Shown: one piece after another, positions 1-5,660 of the stretch
Numbering within the stretch: the first letter of the stretch is position 1
Layout of the letters: every line of letters begins with the position of its first letter
Assembly: GCA_938044295.1 (NCBI GenBank)
Contig: CALIRC010000069.1
Location: forward strand, 1-10,145
Length of the DNA: 10,145 nt
DNA from: Minisyncoccota bacterium
GTDB taxonomy: Bacteria; Patescibacteriota; Minisyncoccia; Moranbacterales; GCA-2747515
Direction of reading: 5' to 3'
Notes under the pieces: model-generated
Database searches by the model: none
What the model was told of the DNA's origin: nothing
Seen by the model: only the letters and a program-made list of their open reading frames with translations
Translations under genes and position numbers: made by a program

Positions 1-4
1 GCTA

Positions 5-550
5 GTGGTAAAAACTAAGAAAGAAATCAGAAAGACTGTGCACACGTGGTGGGCACGGCAAAGACATGACATTGAAAAGTATGGAGTTATTTATAAAAAT
101 ATAGAAGACGGATCGTGCAATGTTCGTATTGTTAAAACAATAGGCGATCATAACTTCACACTTGCAGATCTAACAGTAAGTACGGATCATAAGATCACTG
201 AGACAAACATCAATTGCGAAAATGTGCAAAAATACAAATTTGATGAAGCTTTTTATAGAGATGCACTCATGGAGTTATTTTCAAATACTCAAACGTATTC
301 AAAACGAATCAAAGATGTTACAGTCCTTCCTAACTATAAACCATACATTTGTGGACTTGGGTTCCACATAAAAAAGGGTGGACAATGGCATCGCGGTGTG
401 ATAGGGGTTCGTATTTTTTCCACTCAAGAGCGGAAAAGAAGTATGAAGCATAATCGCAAAAATCGAAAAAGAATCCTACATCTCACTCCGGAGGATCTCG
501 TGGACAACGAGAAATCGGCAATAAATATTTTCGTACAAATGATTAGTTAA
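5..550 (+). CDS. Protein of unknown function, possibly 5'-truncated by the window edge
   Basis: I do not recognise this 181-residue protein. The first in-window start is GTG at 5, but the frame is still open to the left edge, so the true start may lie outside. The protein is soluble-looking, with no signal peptide or membrane segment. It has an aromatic, basic N-terminus (TVHTWWARQRHD near residue 12), a middle part that alternates like beta strands (about 35-75), a helical part (about 80-100) and a very basic stretch with many Arg/Lys (about 140-160: QERKRSMKHNRKNRKR). The basic tail suggests nucleic-acid or ribosome contact, but this is only inference. A strong terminator starts 27 bases after the stop, so it ends a transcript. 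The convergent neighbour is a nucleoside-hydrolase-family gene. Coding status is supported by length, lack of an overlapping rival frame and the terminator. Confidence 0.7.
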   Translation: MVKTKKEIRKTVHTWWARQRHDIEKYGVIYKNIEDGSCNVRIVKTIGDHNFTLADLTVSTDHKITETNINCENVQKYKFDEAFYRDALMELFSNTQTYSKRIKDVTVLPNYKPYICGLGFHIKKGGQWHRGVIGVRIFSTQERKRSMKHNRKNRKRILHLTPEDLVDNEKSAINIFVQMIS

Positions 551-576
551 ATCATCGCATCATTGTAGCAAGACCG

Positions 577-613
577 ACCTGCCATGAAAAATTTTTTACA
601 TGGCAGGTTTTTT
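577..613 (+). terminator. Rho-independent terminator of the first gene
   Basis: A perfect 10-bp stem, ACCTGCCATG (577-586) pairing with CATGGCAGGT (599-608), has a 12-base A/T loop and is followed directly by a run of T (608-613). The complementary side lacks a T-run, so it works for + strand transcripts. Confidence 0.9.
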
Positions 614-719
614 CATATTTTTAATATACATACCTGCAGTGAGAAGGTTTATACATTCAAAAAAGAATAGCCTAAAAAACATGGAATGTATTAAATAGGG
701 ATCATACAATCACTTGATA

Positions 720-753
720 TAAAAAAATGCCTGCACTAAAAATGTGCAGGCAT
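720..753 (-). terminator. Rho-independent terminator of the nucleoside-hydrolase gene
   Basis: A 10-bp stem, ATGCCTGCAC (727-736) pairing with GTGCAGGCAT (744-753), has a 7-base loop. Read on the minus strand it is followed by a T-run (the A-run at 721-727 on the plus strand). It lies 13 bases past the stop codon of the minus-strand gene. Confidence 0.9.
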
Positions 754-766
754 AAAGAAAAAAGTA

Positions 767-1810
767 CTAAACAAAAATTTTATACAAAGCTTCCAGATAT
801 TTTTGCTCTCCTTCGGGCGCAAAGGAGGTAGCAGCAAAAATATTTGCAGGTACTTCAGGTGGTAGTTTTTGCATCTCCACTACACCCCAGAGATCCTTTT
901 CCGAAGGAAGATGCGGTACAGACGTTACCTGTACTGGTACTACTTCATATATTTCATCTCGGAGAGTCGGATCTGCGCTAAGGGCTGACACGACATCATG
1001 GATGAAGATCTTTTCCTGTGGATTGGCATCTTGTCGTGGCTTGACAGCGGCATCGTACCACAGTGCATACAGCGGCAACATTTTGTTAACCCCATCGTTT
1101 TGCGGCAGTGCTGATCGCAGTTCTTGAACAGTAGAAAAACCAATTGGTCCATGTCTGGTCACTTCAGTCGGCATCAAATAGATGGGACAGGTGAGGCCAT
1201 TGAGCACGAAATGTGCCGACACAGGATCGCATGCAACGTTGAACTGATTTGCACCTCGAGGTGCACCACCTAAATCCATGAGATCTACAGTGCCCCATGT
1301 AGCAAACATTGCATGCACTTCTGTGATGCATTTTGCTACATCAGGATTGCGTTCTAAGACTTGTTTCAATCCTGTCATCGGACCGCCGACGAGAACAAGA
1401 TTTTCATGCTCTAGCATAAAATCGACCAGGTCTTCCTGAGGTTCAAGATCGGAGTATCGCATTGCAGCGAGTGGATCAACATCTTGAAATTTGTAATACT
1501 CTTCGAAATGCACCCGGTGTGGGACCAGTGTTCGTGGTGCGATGCCACCATCAAAAACCGACGTGATCCGAATCCCCAGGTTGCGCATGAAGTTTTTCAG
1601 TCGTGCAGCGCTTGCTTCTTGTGCTAAGCGAGAACTTTCTGCATCCCACTGCCATGTAGCGTGTTCCTGTGTAGCGTTGAAACGCACTGGTCTACCAGTA
1701 AGAGCAACGCACATCTCACGGTCTGGAAAACACTTTGCTGCAGCCAACACCAAGACAAAATTATCAGGGTCTGGAGCATCTATAAAGACAACGACAGATT
1801 TTTCTTTCAT
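767..1810 (-). CDS. Nucleoside hydrolase (IUNH) family protein, divergent active site
   Basis: This looks like an inosine-uridine-preferring nucleoside hydrolase fold protein, a family that cleaves the N-glycosidic bond of nucleosides in the cytoplasm for base salvage. Family landmarks are in order: an N-terminal Asp cluster (IDAPDPDNFVLVLAA, residues 10-24) where the family has DTDPGIDD; a glycine loop LVGGPMTGL (140-148); QFNVACDPVSAHFVL (189-203), matching the family's E-F-N...DPEAA block with the Asn kept (N191); and HDVVSALSADP (271-281), matching the catalytic/calcium His-Asp pair. The N-terminal Asp cluster has altered spacing and an Asn where the last Asp is expected, so substrate or activity may differ. 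Length 347 is somewhat above the usual 310-330. The ATG start has an AGAGGA Shine-Dalgarno 8 bases upstream, unusual here. It is a single-gene unit with its own promoter and terminator; the clear ribosome site and isolation could reflect transfer, but this is only inference. Confidence 0.82.
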   Translation of the reverse strand: MKEKSVVVFIDAPDPDNFVLVLAAAKCFPDREMCVALTGRPVRFNATQEHATWQWDAESSRLAQEASAARLKNFMRNLGIRITSVFDGGIAPRTLVPHRVHFEEYYKFQDVDPLAAMRYSDLEPQEDLVDFMLEHENLVLVGGPMTGLKQVLERNPDVAKCITEVHAMFATWGTVDLMDLGGAPRGANQFNVACDPVSAHFVLNGLTCPIYLMPTEVTRHGPIGFSTVQELRSALPQNDGVNKMLPLYALWYDAAVKPRQDANPQEKIFIHDVVSALSADPTLRDEIYEVVPVQVTSVPHLPSEKDLWGVVEMQKLPPEVPANIFAATSFAPEGEQKYLEALYKIFV

Positions 1811-1818
1811 AATAGCAT

Positions 1819-1824
1819 TCCTCT
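1819..1824 (-). promoter_or_regulatory. Shine-Dalgarno site of the nucleoside-hydrolase gene
   Basis: On the minus strand AGAGGA lies 8 bases before the ATG at 1810. It fixes the start and is one of few good Shine-Dalgarno sites in the window. Confidence 0.8.
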
Positions 1825-1854
1825 TTCTATGACAATGTTAAGTTCCAAATAGAT

Positions 1855-1883
1855 ACAATAGCATATATAGATAATACTGTCAA
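1855..1883 (-). promoter_or_regulatory. Sigma-70-type promoter of the nucleoside-hydrolase gene
   Basis: On the minus strand TTGACA (1883-1878) is followed by a 17-base spacer ending in TGC, then TATTGT (1860-1855). This is a consensus -35 with an extended -10. Predicted transcription start is near 1848, giving a leader of about 38 bases. Confidence 0.8.
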
Positions 1884-2041
1884 ATATTCTGACATTGTAG
1901 AATCAATAGTTTCTTTATCAGCTTCTCTATCGGCATGAGTAGAATTTTTGGCAGTACAAATTTATCCTTCAAGCTAATCACTCCACTTCTCTGAGCGTAT
2001 CTTTTTAAATTGATTTTACTCCTTCGTAGTTATATCTTTCT

Positions 2042-2060
2042 CTGACATGATTAATGTCAG
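2042..2060. repeat. Palindrome CTGACAT-N5-ATGTCAG, possible operator
   Basis: Perfect 7-bp arms are separated by GATTA. The element lies about 70 bases upstream of the first pilin's -10 box and about 160 bases upstream of the nucleoside-hydrolase promoter. The shape fits a dimeric regulator site, but no regulator gene is adjacent and there is no T-run for a terminator. Confidence 0.35.
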
Positions 2061-2127
2061 TCTACAGATGTATGTGATGGTTAGCAACTTTTGGCAGCGA
2101 TTTAGTAAGAATGCATCTTTATTTTTA

Positions 2128-2136
2128 TGATATAGT
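2128..2136 (+). promoter_or_regulatory. Extended -10 promoter of the first pilin
   Basis: TGATATAGT is an extended -10 (TG-A-TATAGT, box at 2131-2136) with no clear -35. The ATG at 2146 begins 9 bases after the box, so the transcript would have almost no leader. Confidence 0.5.
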
Positions 2137-2145
2137 ACTATATAT

Positions 2146-2703
2146 ATGTTTGATAAATACATTTCGAATCGTATGCAGTCCAAAAAGAAAAATTCTCAAA
2201 AAGGTTTTACTTTAGTTGAGCTACTTATTGTAATAGCAATAATAGGAGTATTGGCATCAATTATTCTCATCTCGTTAAGCGCGGCTCGCACTCGAGCAAA
2301 AGAAGTAAAGGTGCGAACAGAATTAAAGTCAGCCATGACTGCAATTAATGCAGCACGATTCGAATCTGAGAAAACATTAATGGAAATCACTGGCTCAGGA
2401 TGCTCTGACTGTGTATGTCGTGACATAGATATGAGGGGTCTTCCAGACTCACATGGCTGTCAATGGAATTGGAACCACGCGATGACAAAGATCAGCGAAT
2501 CCATGAAAGGTGGTGTGAATGGTTTATCTGAACTACAAAGAGATCCGTGGAATAGTCCGTACGCTATCGACGAAAATGAGGGAGAATTTCCAGGTACATG
2601 TATCCTCGACCGCATCAAATCAGCTGGCCCAGACGGTTATCTATTTACTGTAGATGATATTGGATTTCAAATACCACACAGCGAAGACTTTGATCATTGC
2701 TGA
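2146..2703 (+). CDS. Type IV pilin / GspG-like prepilin, six-cysteine paralogue 1
   Basis: This is a class III signal-peptide prepilin: a basic leader, a PilD-type processing site KG^FTLVE (Gly20/Phe21), the conserved Glu at mature position 5 (E25) and a hydrophobic helix (about 23-45). It would be processed at the membrane and assembled into a type IV pilus or pseudopilus. The C-terminal part resembles the major pseudopilin GspG: DPWNSPY followed by KSAGPDG and DD, the family's calcium-site region. Six cysteines (a CxxCxC cluster, one in HGC, one in GTC and the terminal one) are all conserved in the paralogue at 9058-9594, with about two thirds of residues identical by eye. ATG 2146 is chosen because a -10 box lies just before it; ATG 2173 is a possible alternative. 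No assembly genes are in the window. Confidence 0.9.
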   Translation: MFDKYISNRMQSKKKNSQKGFTLVELLIVIAIIGVLASIILISLSAARTRAKEVKVRTELKSAMTAINAARFESEKTLMEITGSGCSDCVCRDIDMRGLPDSHGCQWNWNHAMTKISESMKGGVNGLSELQRDPWNSPYAIDENEGEFPGTCILDRIKSAGPDGYLFTVDDIGFQIPHSEDFDHC

Positions 2704-2750
2704 GGATAAATAAACCGACTCAAACCACATAAAAAAGCATTAGTGCAGTA

Positions 2751-2759
2751 TGGTATAAT
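2751..2759 (+). promoter_or_regulatory. Extended -10 promoter of the methyltransferase
   Basis: TGGTATAAT is a perfect extended -10 (TATAAT at 2754-2759). The expected transcription start, about 7 bases on, coincides with the ATG at 2767, implying a leaderless message. The possible GTG start at 2743 lies upstream of this box and is therefore unlikely. Confidence 0.7.
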
Positions 2760-2766
2760 CTCCCAA

Positions 2767-3504
2767 ATGAATTTACAAGAGAAAGAGCAAAAGGAGATCA
2801 ATTTCTATAAAGATTCCGAGCATGAGAATCCAAGAAATTTTACCATACCAAACCTCTGCAATAAAATGGCAGAAGCGCGTATTTTTCTCGAAAAGCTATG
2901 TAAATACGAGAAAGAATTTCTAAAAGCAAATACCATCCTTGAGCTCGGTGCAGCGCAAGGCTGGGCATCATGTATAGTAAAAAAGACCTATCCACATAAG
3001 AATATATACGTATCTGATATCAGTCCATATGCGCTAGCATCTGTGCCACAGTGGGAGAGAATCTTTACCGTTGCACTAGAAAAAAAAATAACATGCCGTG
3101 CACAGGACATCCCCCTAGAGAGTGCATCTGTAGACCTCATTTTTTGCTTTCAGTCAGCGCATCACTTTGTTGAACACGAAAAAGTATTAGCAGAAGTCTA
3201 TAGGATTCTAAAGCGCGGCGGGAAAGCAATTTTTCTCTATGAGCCATCATGCAATCGCTTTGTCTATCCACTAGCCAGAAAAAGAGTTGTAGCAAAAAAC
3301 AGTGTGGAAGACCTCCTGGAGTACAAGAAAATGCAAGAAATTGCCAGTAGAGTTGGCTTCAGTAAGGCAGAAGTAGAATTCTATGCAAGCACTACTAATC
3401 GCCAGTTTCTAGCCATGTGCTACTATGGTACGCTAATGCAAATTCCTTTCCTGAGAAAAATCCTCCCTTGTACAGCAGATTACATCTTCACAAAAGAATA
3501 CTAG
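2767..3504 (+). CDS. Class I SAM-dependent methyltransferase
   Basis: This 245-residue protein has the Rossmann-fold methyltransferase pattern (Methyltransf_11 type). Motif I is ILELGAAQGW (57-66), which binds S-adenosylmethionine. An acidic strand end, YVSDIS (81-86), follows; then DIPLESASVDLIFCFQSAHHF (114-134), the post-II/motif IV region; then EVYRILKRGGKAIFLYEP (143-160), the motif VI turn typical of the family. The C-terminal part (from about 165) likely shapes substrate choice. The substrate cannot be read from sequence; small-molecule, lipid or sugar methylation are all possible. The first ATG downstream of the promoter is at 2767; a GTG at 2743 would add eight residues but overlaps the promoter. 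The next gene starts 30 bases after the stop and may be partly co-transcribed. Confidence 0.88.
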   Translation: MNLQEKEQKEINFYKDSEHENPRNFTIPNLCNKMAEARIFLEKLCKYEKEFLKANTILELGAAQGWASCIVKKTYPHKNIYVSDISPYALASVPQWERIFTVALEKKITCRAQDIPLESASVDLIFCFQSAHHFVEHEKVLAEVYRILKRGGKAIFLYEPSCNRFVYPLARKRVVAKNSVEDLLEYKKMQEIASRVGFSKAEVEFYASTTNRQFLAMCYYGTLMQIPFLRKILPCTADYIFTKEY

Positions 3505-3521
3505 TATCATCGTTTACAGAG

Positions 3522-3527
3522 TATAAA
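3522..3527 (+). promoter_or_regulatory. Possible -10 box of the small S30AE-like gene
   Basis: TATAAA ends 7 bases before the ATG at 3535, the same spacing as at the methyltransferase gene just upstream. There is no good -35 or TG extension, so this is tentative. Confidence 0.35.
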
Positions 3528-3534
3528 ACCACAT

Positions 3535-3858
3535 ATGATTACAATCCAAAAGGAAAAAATCATCGAAGATGAAAAAATGCGCGATACAGTCTGTGCTGTA
3601 ATTAGTGAGCGTGAGGAGTACTATAAAACTCTCTTTGCCTCTGCAAGAGAGCAGCCGCAGATTATAGTACGGTTCGAGAATTTCCAGCCATTTCGCCTAA
3701 GAATAACGTTCAAACCATGTGGAGAAAAACCTATAATGATCGATACGCAAGGATATACAGCGCCAGACATTGTCACAAAGCATGCCTTTAAAAAATTGAG
3801 GCGAGTAGCAAAAAACTATTTCACGAAAAAGAAAAAGCGCCATCGCTACAAGTCGTAA
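3535..3858 (+). CDS. Small basic protein, possible divergent HPF/RaiA (S30AE) ribosome-associated factor
   Basis: This 107-residue protein ends in a very basic tail (FTKKKKRHRYKS). Its predicted order is: helix (MRDTVCAVISEREEYYKTLF, 15-34), strand (PQIIVRFE), strand (FRLRITFK), strand (KPIMIDT), then helix (DIVTKHAFKKLRRVAKNYF). This matches the layout of the S30AE ribosome hibernation/interface family, whose last helix ends in a similar Arg/Lys-rich form (A-F/I-D-x-L/A-x-R-x-L-x-x-Y). Such proteins bind the decoding region of the 30S subunit and silence ribosomes in stress. The match is by eye and the N-terminal strand is poorly conserved, so it may be an unrelated small RNA-binding protein. 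It sits 30 bases after the methyltransferase and 69 bases before ispD. Confidence 0.5.
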   Translation: MITIQKEKIIEDEKMRDTVCAVISEREEYYKTLFASAREQPQIIVRFENFQPFRLRITFKPCGEKPIMIDTQGYTAPDIVTKHAFKKLRRVAKNYFTKKKKRHRYKS

Positions 3859-3916
3859 TAGCAAGTATGAGTTGCACATATAAGAACTATATGACAAGAT
3901 AGCCAGAAGAAATTTC

Positions 3917-3920
3917 GGAG
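3917..3920 (+). promoter_or_regulatory. Shine-Dalgarno site of ispD
   Basis: GGAG lies 7 bases before the ATG at 3928 and supports that start. I found no clear promoter just upstream, so ispD may be read from the promoter at 3522 or from a weak one near 3879 (TATAAG). Confidence 0.6.
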
Positions 3921-3927
3921 TGAAAAA

Positions 3928-4635
3928 ATGAGTACTTTAAATACGAGCAAAGTAACAGCTATCATACTTTGCGCAGGCCTGGGTTCTCGCATGAGACTTG
4001 GTTACAACAAGGTATTACTAAGTATAGGCGATTCGCCACATCATCGACTGGTTTCATGCACTGTACGTGTATTTGAAGAATCTGAATATATCGACGAAAT
4101 CATACTTGTTGTGAAAGATGATGAAAGAGAAATGATAGCAAAAATCATCAATCAGTGCGATCTACAAAAAGTAGCAAGGATTATCGCAGGTGGAAAAACA
4201 CGGCAAGAATCATCATGTATAGGTACACATGCAGCCAAAAGCGATATTGTGATTGTACACGATGGTGCACGTCCTTTCGTGACAAGAAGTATGATTCGCA
4301 CTCTGTTGAAAGGTTGCACAGCAGTCGGAGGTAGCGCGATTGCTGTACCTATAACTGACACGATCTACGAAGTAGATAGAAATCTACAAGTACAGCAGGT
4401 GCTTGATAGAAGTACGCTATGGGCAGCACAAACGCCGCAAATGGCACCACGCGTCATGTTGTGTAGGTGTCACGATAAAGCGCTGCGAGATGGTGTGAGA
4501 GTCACTGATGAAATGTCACTTTTAATGGAATATGGGTATCCAGTAAAAATTGTAAAAGGAGATTCTGCGAATATCAAAATAACGACAGAGTCTGACTTGA
4601 TGTACCTTTCACAGTTACGCAAAGAAAAATATTGA
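3928..4635 (+). CDS. ispD: 2-C-methyl-D-erythritol 4-phosphate cytidylyltransferase (IspD family)
   Basis: The 235-residue protein carries the IspD/TarI nucleotidyltransferase motifs in order: AIILCAGLGSRM (11-22) with Lys28 after it for CTP binding; GGKTRQESS (88-96); VHDGARPFV (110-118); VPITDTI (140-146); LWAAQTPQ (164-171); VTDEM (192-196); and GDSANIKITTESDL (211-224), including the conserved Lys217. The family transfers CMP from CTP to methylerythritol phosphate (isoprenoid synthesis) or, in TarI relatives, to ribitol phosphate (cell wall). The usual Pro before the first Lys is absent (GYNKVLL). No other MEP-pathway or teichoic-acid gene is in view, and most CPR bacteria are thought to lack the MEP pathway, so a polyol-phosphate role is a real alternative. 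GGAG lies 7 bases before the ATG. A bidirectional terminator follows. Confidence 0.85.
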   Translation: MSTLNTSKVTAIILCAGLGSRMRLGYNKVLLSIGDSPHHRLVSCTVRVFEESEYIDEIILVVKDDEREMIAKIINQCDLQKVARIIAGGKTRQESSCIGTHAAKSDIVIVHDGARPFVTRSMIRTLLKGCTAVGGSAIAVPITDTIYEVDRNLQVQQVLDRSTLWAAQTPQMAPRVMLCRCHDKALRDGVRVTDEMSLLMEYGYPVKIVKGDSANIKITTESDLMYLSQLRKEKY

Positions 4636-4640
4636 AAAGT

Positions 4641-4671
4641 AAAAAAGCCTTGTTTGTGACAAGGCTTTTTT
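4641..4671. terminator. Bidirectional terminator between ispD and the Ada-like gene
   Basis: The stem GCCTTGT (4647-4653) with ACAAGGC (4659-4665) is flanked by six A's on the left and six T's on the right, so it ends both the + strand ispD message and the minus-strand Ada-like message. On the minus strand the stop codon of the Ada-like gene (4673-4671) abuts the stem. Confidence 0.92.
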
Positions 4672-5501
4672 TAATAAAGAGATTCGCGAGTAAAAAGAAG
4701 TTTTTTTCGCTCTTCACCCCAACGGTAATTGCCTAGCGCACCACTTGAGCGAATGACGCGATGACACGGAATGATATAAGAAATTGGATTCTTGCCGACA
4801 GCAGTACCGACTGCACGGTACGCTTTGTCACAGTTGATGGCATGTGCGACATCACCATACGTAGTAACGCCACCGCAAGGGATCTGTAAGAGCGCCTGCC
4901 ATACTTTGAGCTGAAAAGATGTGCCGCGCAAGTGCAGTGTAATTTTTTCCAATGGCTGATCCCATAAAAAAAACGATAAGGCTTTGCTGTGTACAGGCAG
5001 GTGATCTTCATGAAGTGTTGCATCTGCAAAAGAGTGTGTGAGTTCTATAAGTCCGTGCGCCTTACTTTCTATAAATGTAAGGTAGCAGATGCCCTGATCT
5101 GTTGATGCGATAATGATAGGACCAAAAGCAGTATCATGAAAACTATAAGAAATAGTAAGATCAAGACCTCCGCTTTTGTATGCACCAGACGTCATAGATT
5201 CAACTGTGACAAAAAGGTCATGTAGACGACCAGTACTGGAAAGACCTACCGCGTGCGATGCAGTGAGCATTGATGCTCCATCACTACGAAGAAGCTTTTT
5301 GGCACGTTCAGAACTTATATATTTAAGAAATTGTTTCGGACTGATACCGACATAATCTGAAAAAATTTTCTGCGTATAAGAGGTGCTGAGACCGATGGCT
5401 TTCGCGAGAGCGGGAAGTTCAGGTTGTGCATCATTGTGGGTAGTGAGGTAGTGGATCGCCCGTGCAACATCTCGATATTTTTTTGCATTTAGTATTGCCA
5501 T
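4671..5501 (-). CDS. Ada-like bifunctional protein: AraC-type HTH plus methylated-DNA-protein-cysteine methyltransferase
   Basis: The protein joins an AraC-type DNA-binding domain to an O6-methylguanine-DNA methyltransferase, as in Ada without its N-terminal zinc/phosphotriester domain. Numbering is from the ATG at 5501. The HTH region spans about 5-105, with LPALAKAIGLSTSYTQKIFSDYVG for the first helix-turn-helix and SHAVGLSSTGRLHDLF for the second. The methyltransferase follows: a FGPIIIASTDQGICYLTF strand region, FQLKVWQALLQIPCGGVTTYGDVA, and the active-site IIPCHRVIRSSGALGNYRWG with acceptor Cys246. The family removes alkyl groups from O6-guanine by irreversible transfer to that Cys. A TTG at 5516 would add five residues but overlaps the -10 box, so ATG is preferred; there is no good ribosome site. 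Self-activation on methylation, as in Ada, cannot be assumed because the sensor cysteine domain is missing. Confidence 0.9.
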   Translation of the reverse strand: MAILNAKKYRDVARAIHYLTTHNDAQPELPALAKAIGLSTSYTQKIFSDYVGISPKQFLKYISSERAKKLLRSDGASMLTASHAVGLSSTGRLHDLFVTVESMTSGAYKSGGLDLTISYSFHDTAFGPIIIASTDQGICYLTFIESKAHGLIELTHSFADATLHEDHLPVHSKALSFFLWDQPLEKITLHLRGTSFQLKVWQALLQIPCGGVTTYGDVAHAINCDKAYRAVGTAVGKNPISYIIPCHRVIRSSGALGNYRWGEERKKLLFTRESLY

Positions 5502-5515
5502 AGAAATAAATCTCA

Positions 5516-5545
5516 ATCATATATCACTATTCCAATCATAGTCCA
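5516..5545 (-). promoter_or_regulatory. Possible promoter of the Ada-like gene
   Basis: On the minus strand TGGACT (5545-5540) is followed by an 18-base spacer and TATGAT (5521-5516). It would start transcription a few bases before the ATG at 5501. It lies close to the divergent clpB CIRCE at 5588. The -35 is only partly consensus. Confidence 0.45.
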
Positions 5546-5587
5546 TACTAGACATTTGTGCGACCCGATTCATGTCATAATATAAAA

Positions 5588-5614
5588 TTAGCACTCTACT
5601 TGACAGAGTGCTAA
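5588..5614 (+). promoter_or_regulatory. CIRCE operator (HrcA binding site) of clpB
   Basis: TTAGCACTC (5588-5596), a 9-base spacer and GAGTGCTAA (5606-5614) match the CIRCE consensus at every base. CIRCE is the inverted repeat bound by the heat-shock repressor HrcA. The -35 TTGACA sits in the spacer, so bound HrcA would cover the promoter directly. No hrcA gene is in the window. Confidence 0.97.
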
Positions 5615-5627
5615 TTTTGATTATACT
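5600..5627 (+). promoter_or_regulatory. Sigma-70-type promoter of clpB, -35 inside CIRCE
   Basis: TTGACA (5600-5605), a 16-base spacer and TATACT (5622-5627). The start is expected near 5634, 27 bases before ATG 5661. Confidence 0.88.
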
Positions 5628-5660
5628 AAAAAAAAGAATGTAATGTATCAAAATAATACT

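Larger units (their letters stand above)
551..766. other. Convergent intergenic region with two terminators
   Basis: This gap separates the stop of the first gene from the stop of the convergent nucleoside-hydrolase gene. It holds one terminator for each strand (577-613 plus, 720-753 minus). I see nothing else convincing in 614-719, which is AT-rich and has stops in the frames I read. Confidence 0.8.
1811..2145. other. Divergent intergenic region between nucleoside hydrolase and first pilin
   Basis: This 335-base gap holds the minus-strand promoter at 1855-1883, a palindrome at 2042-2060 and an extended -10 at 2128-2136 for the pilin. I see no gene; the longest open stretch on the + strand near 2020-2127 is short and without a ribosome site. 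Confidence 0.7.

Noticed and set aside
2743..2766. GTG start adding eight residues to the methyltransferase
   Set aside because: The GTG lies upstream of the perfect TATAAT at 2754-2759, so it would not be in the message from that promoter.
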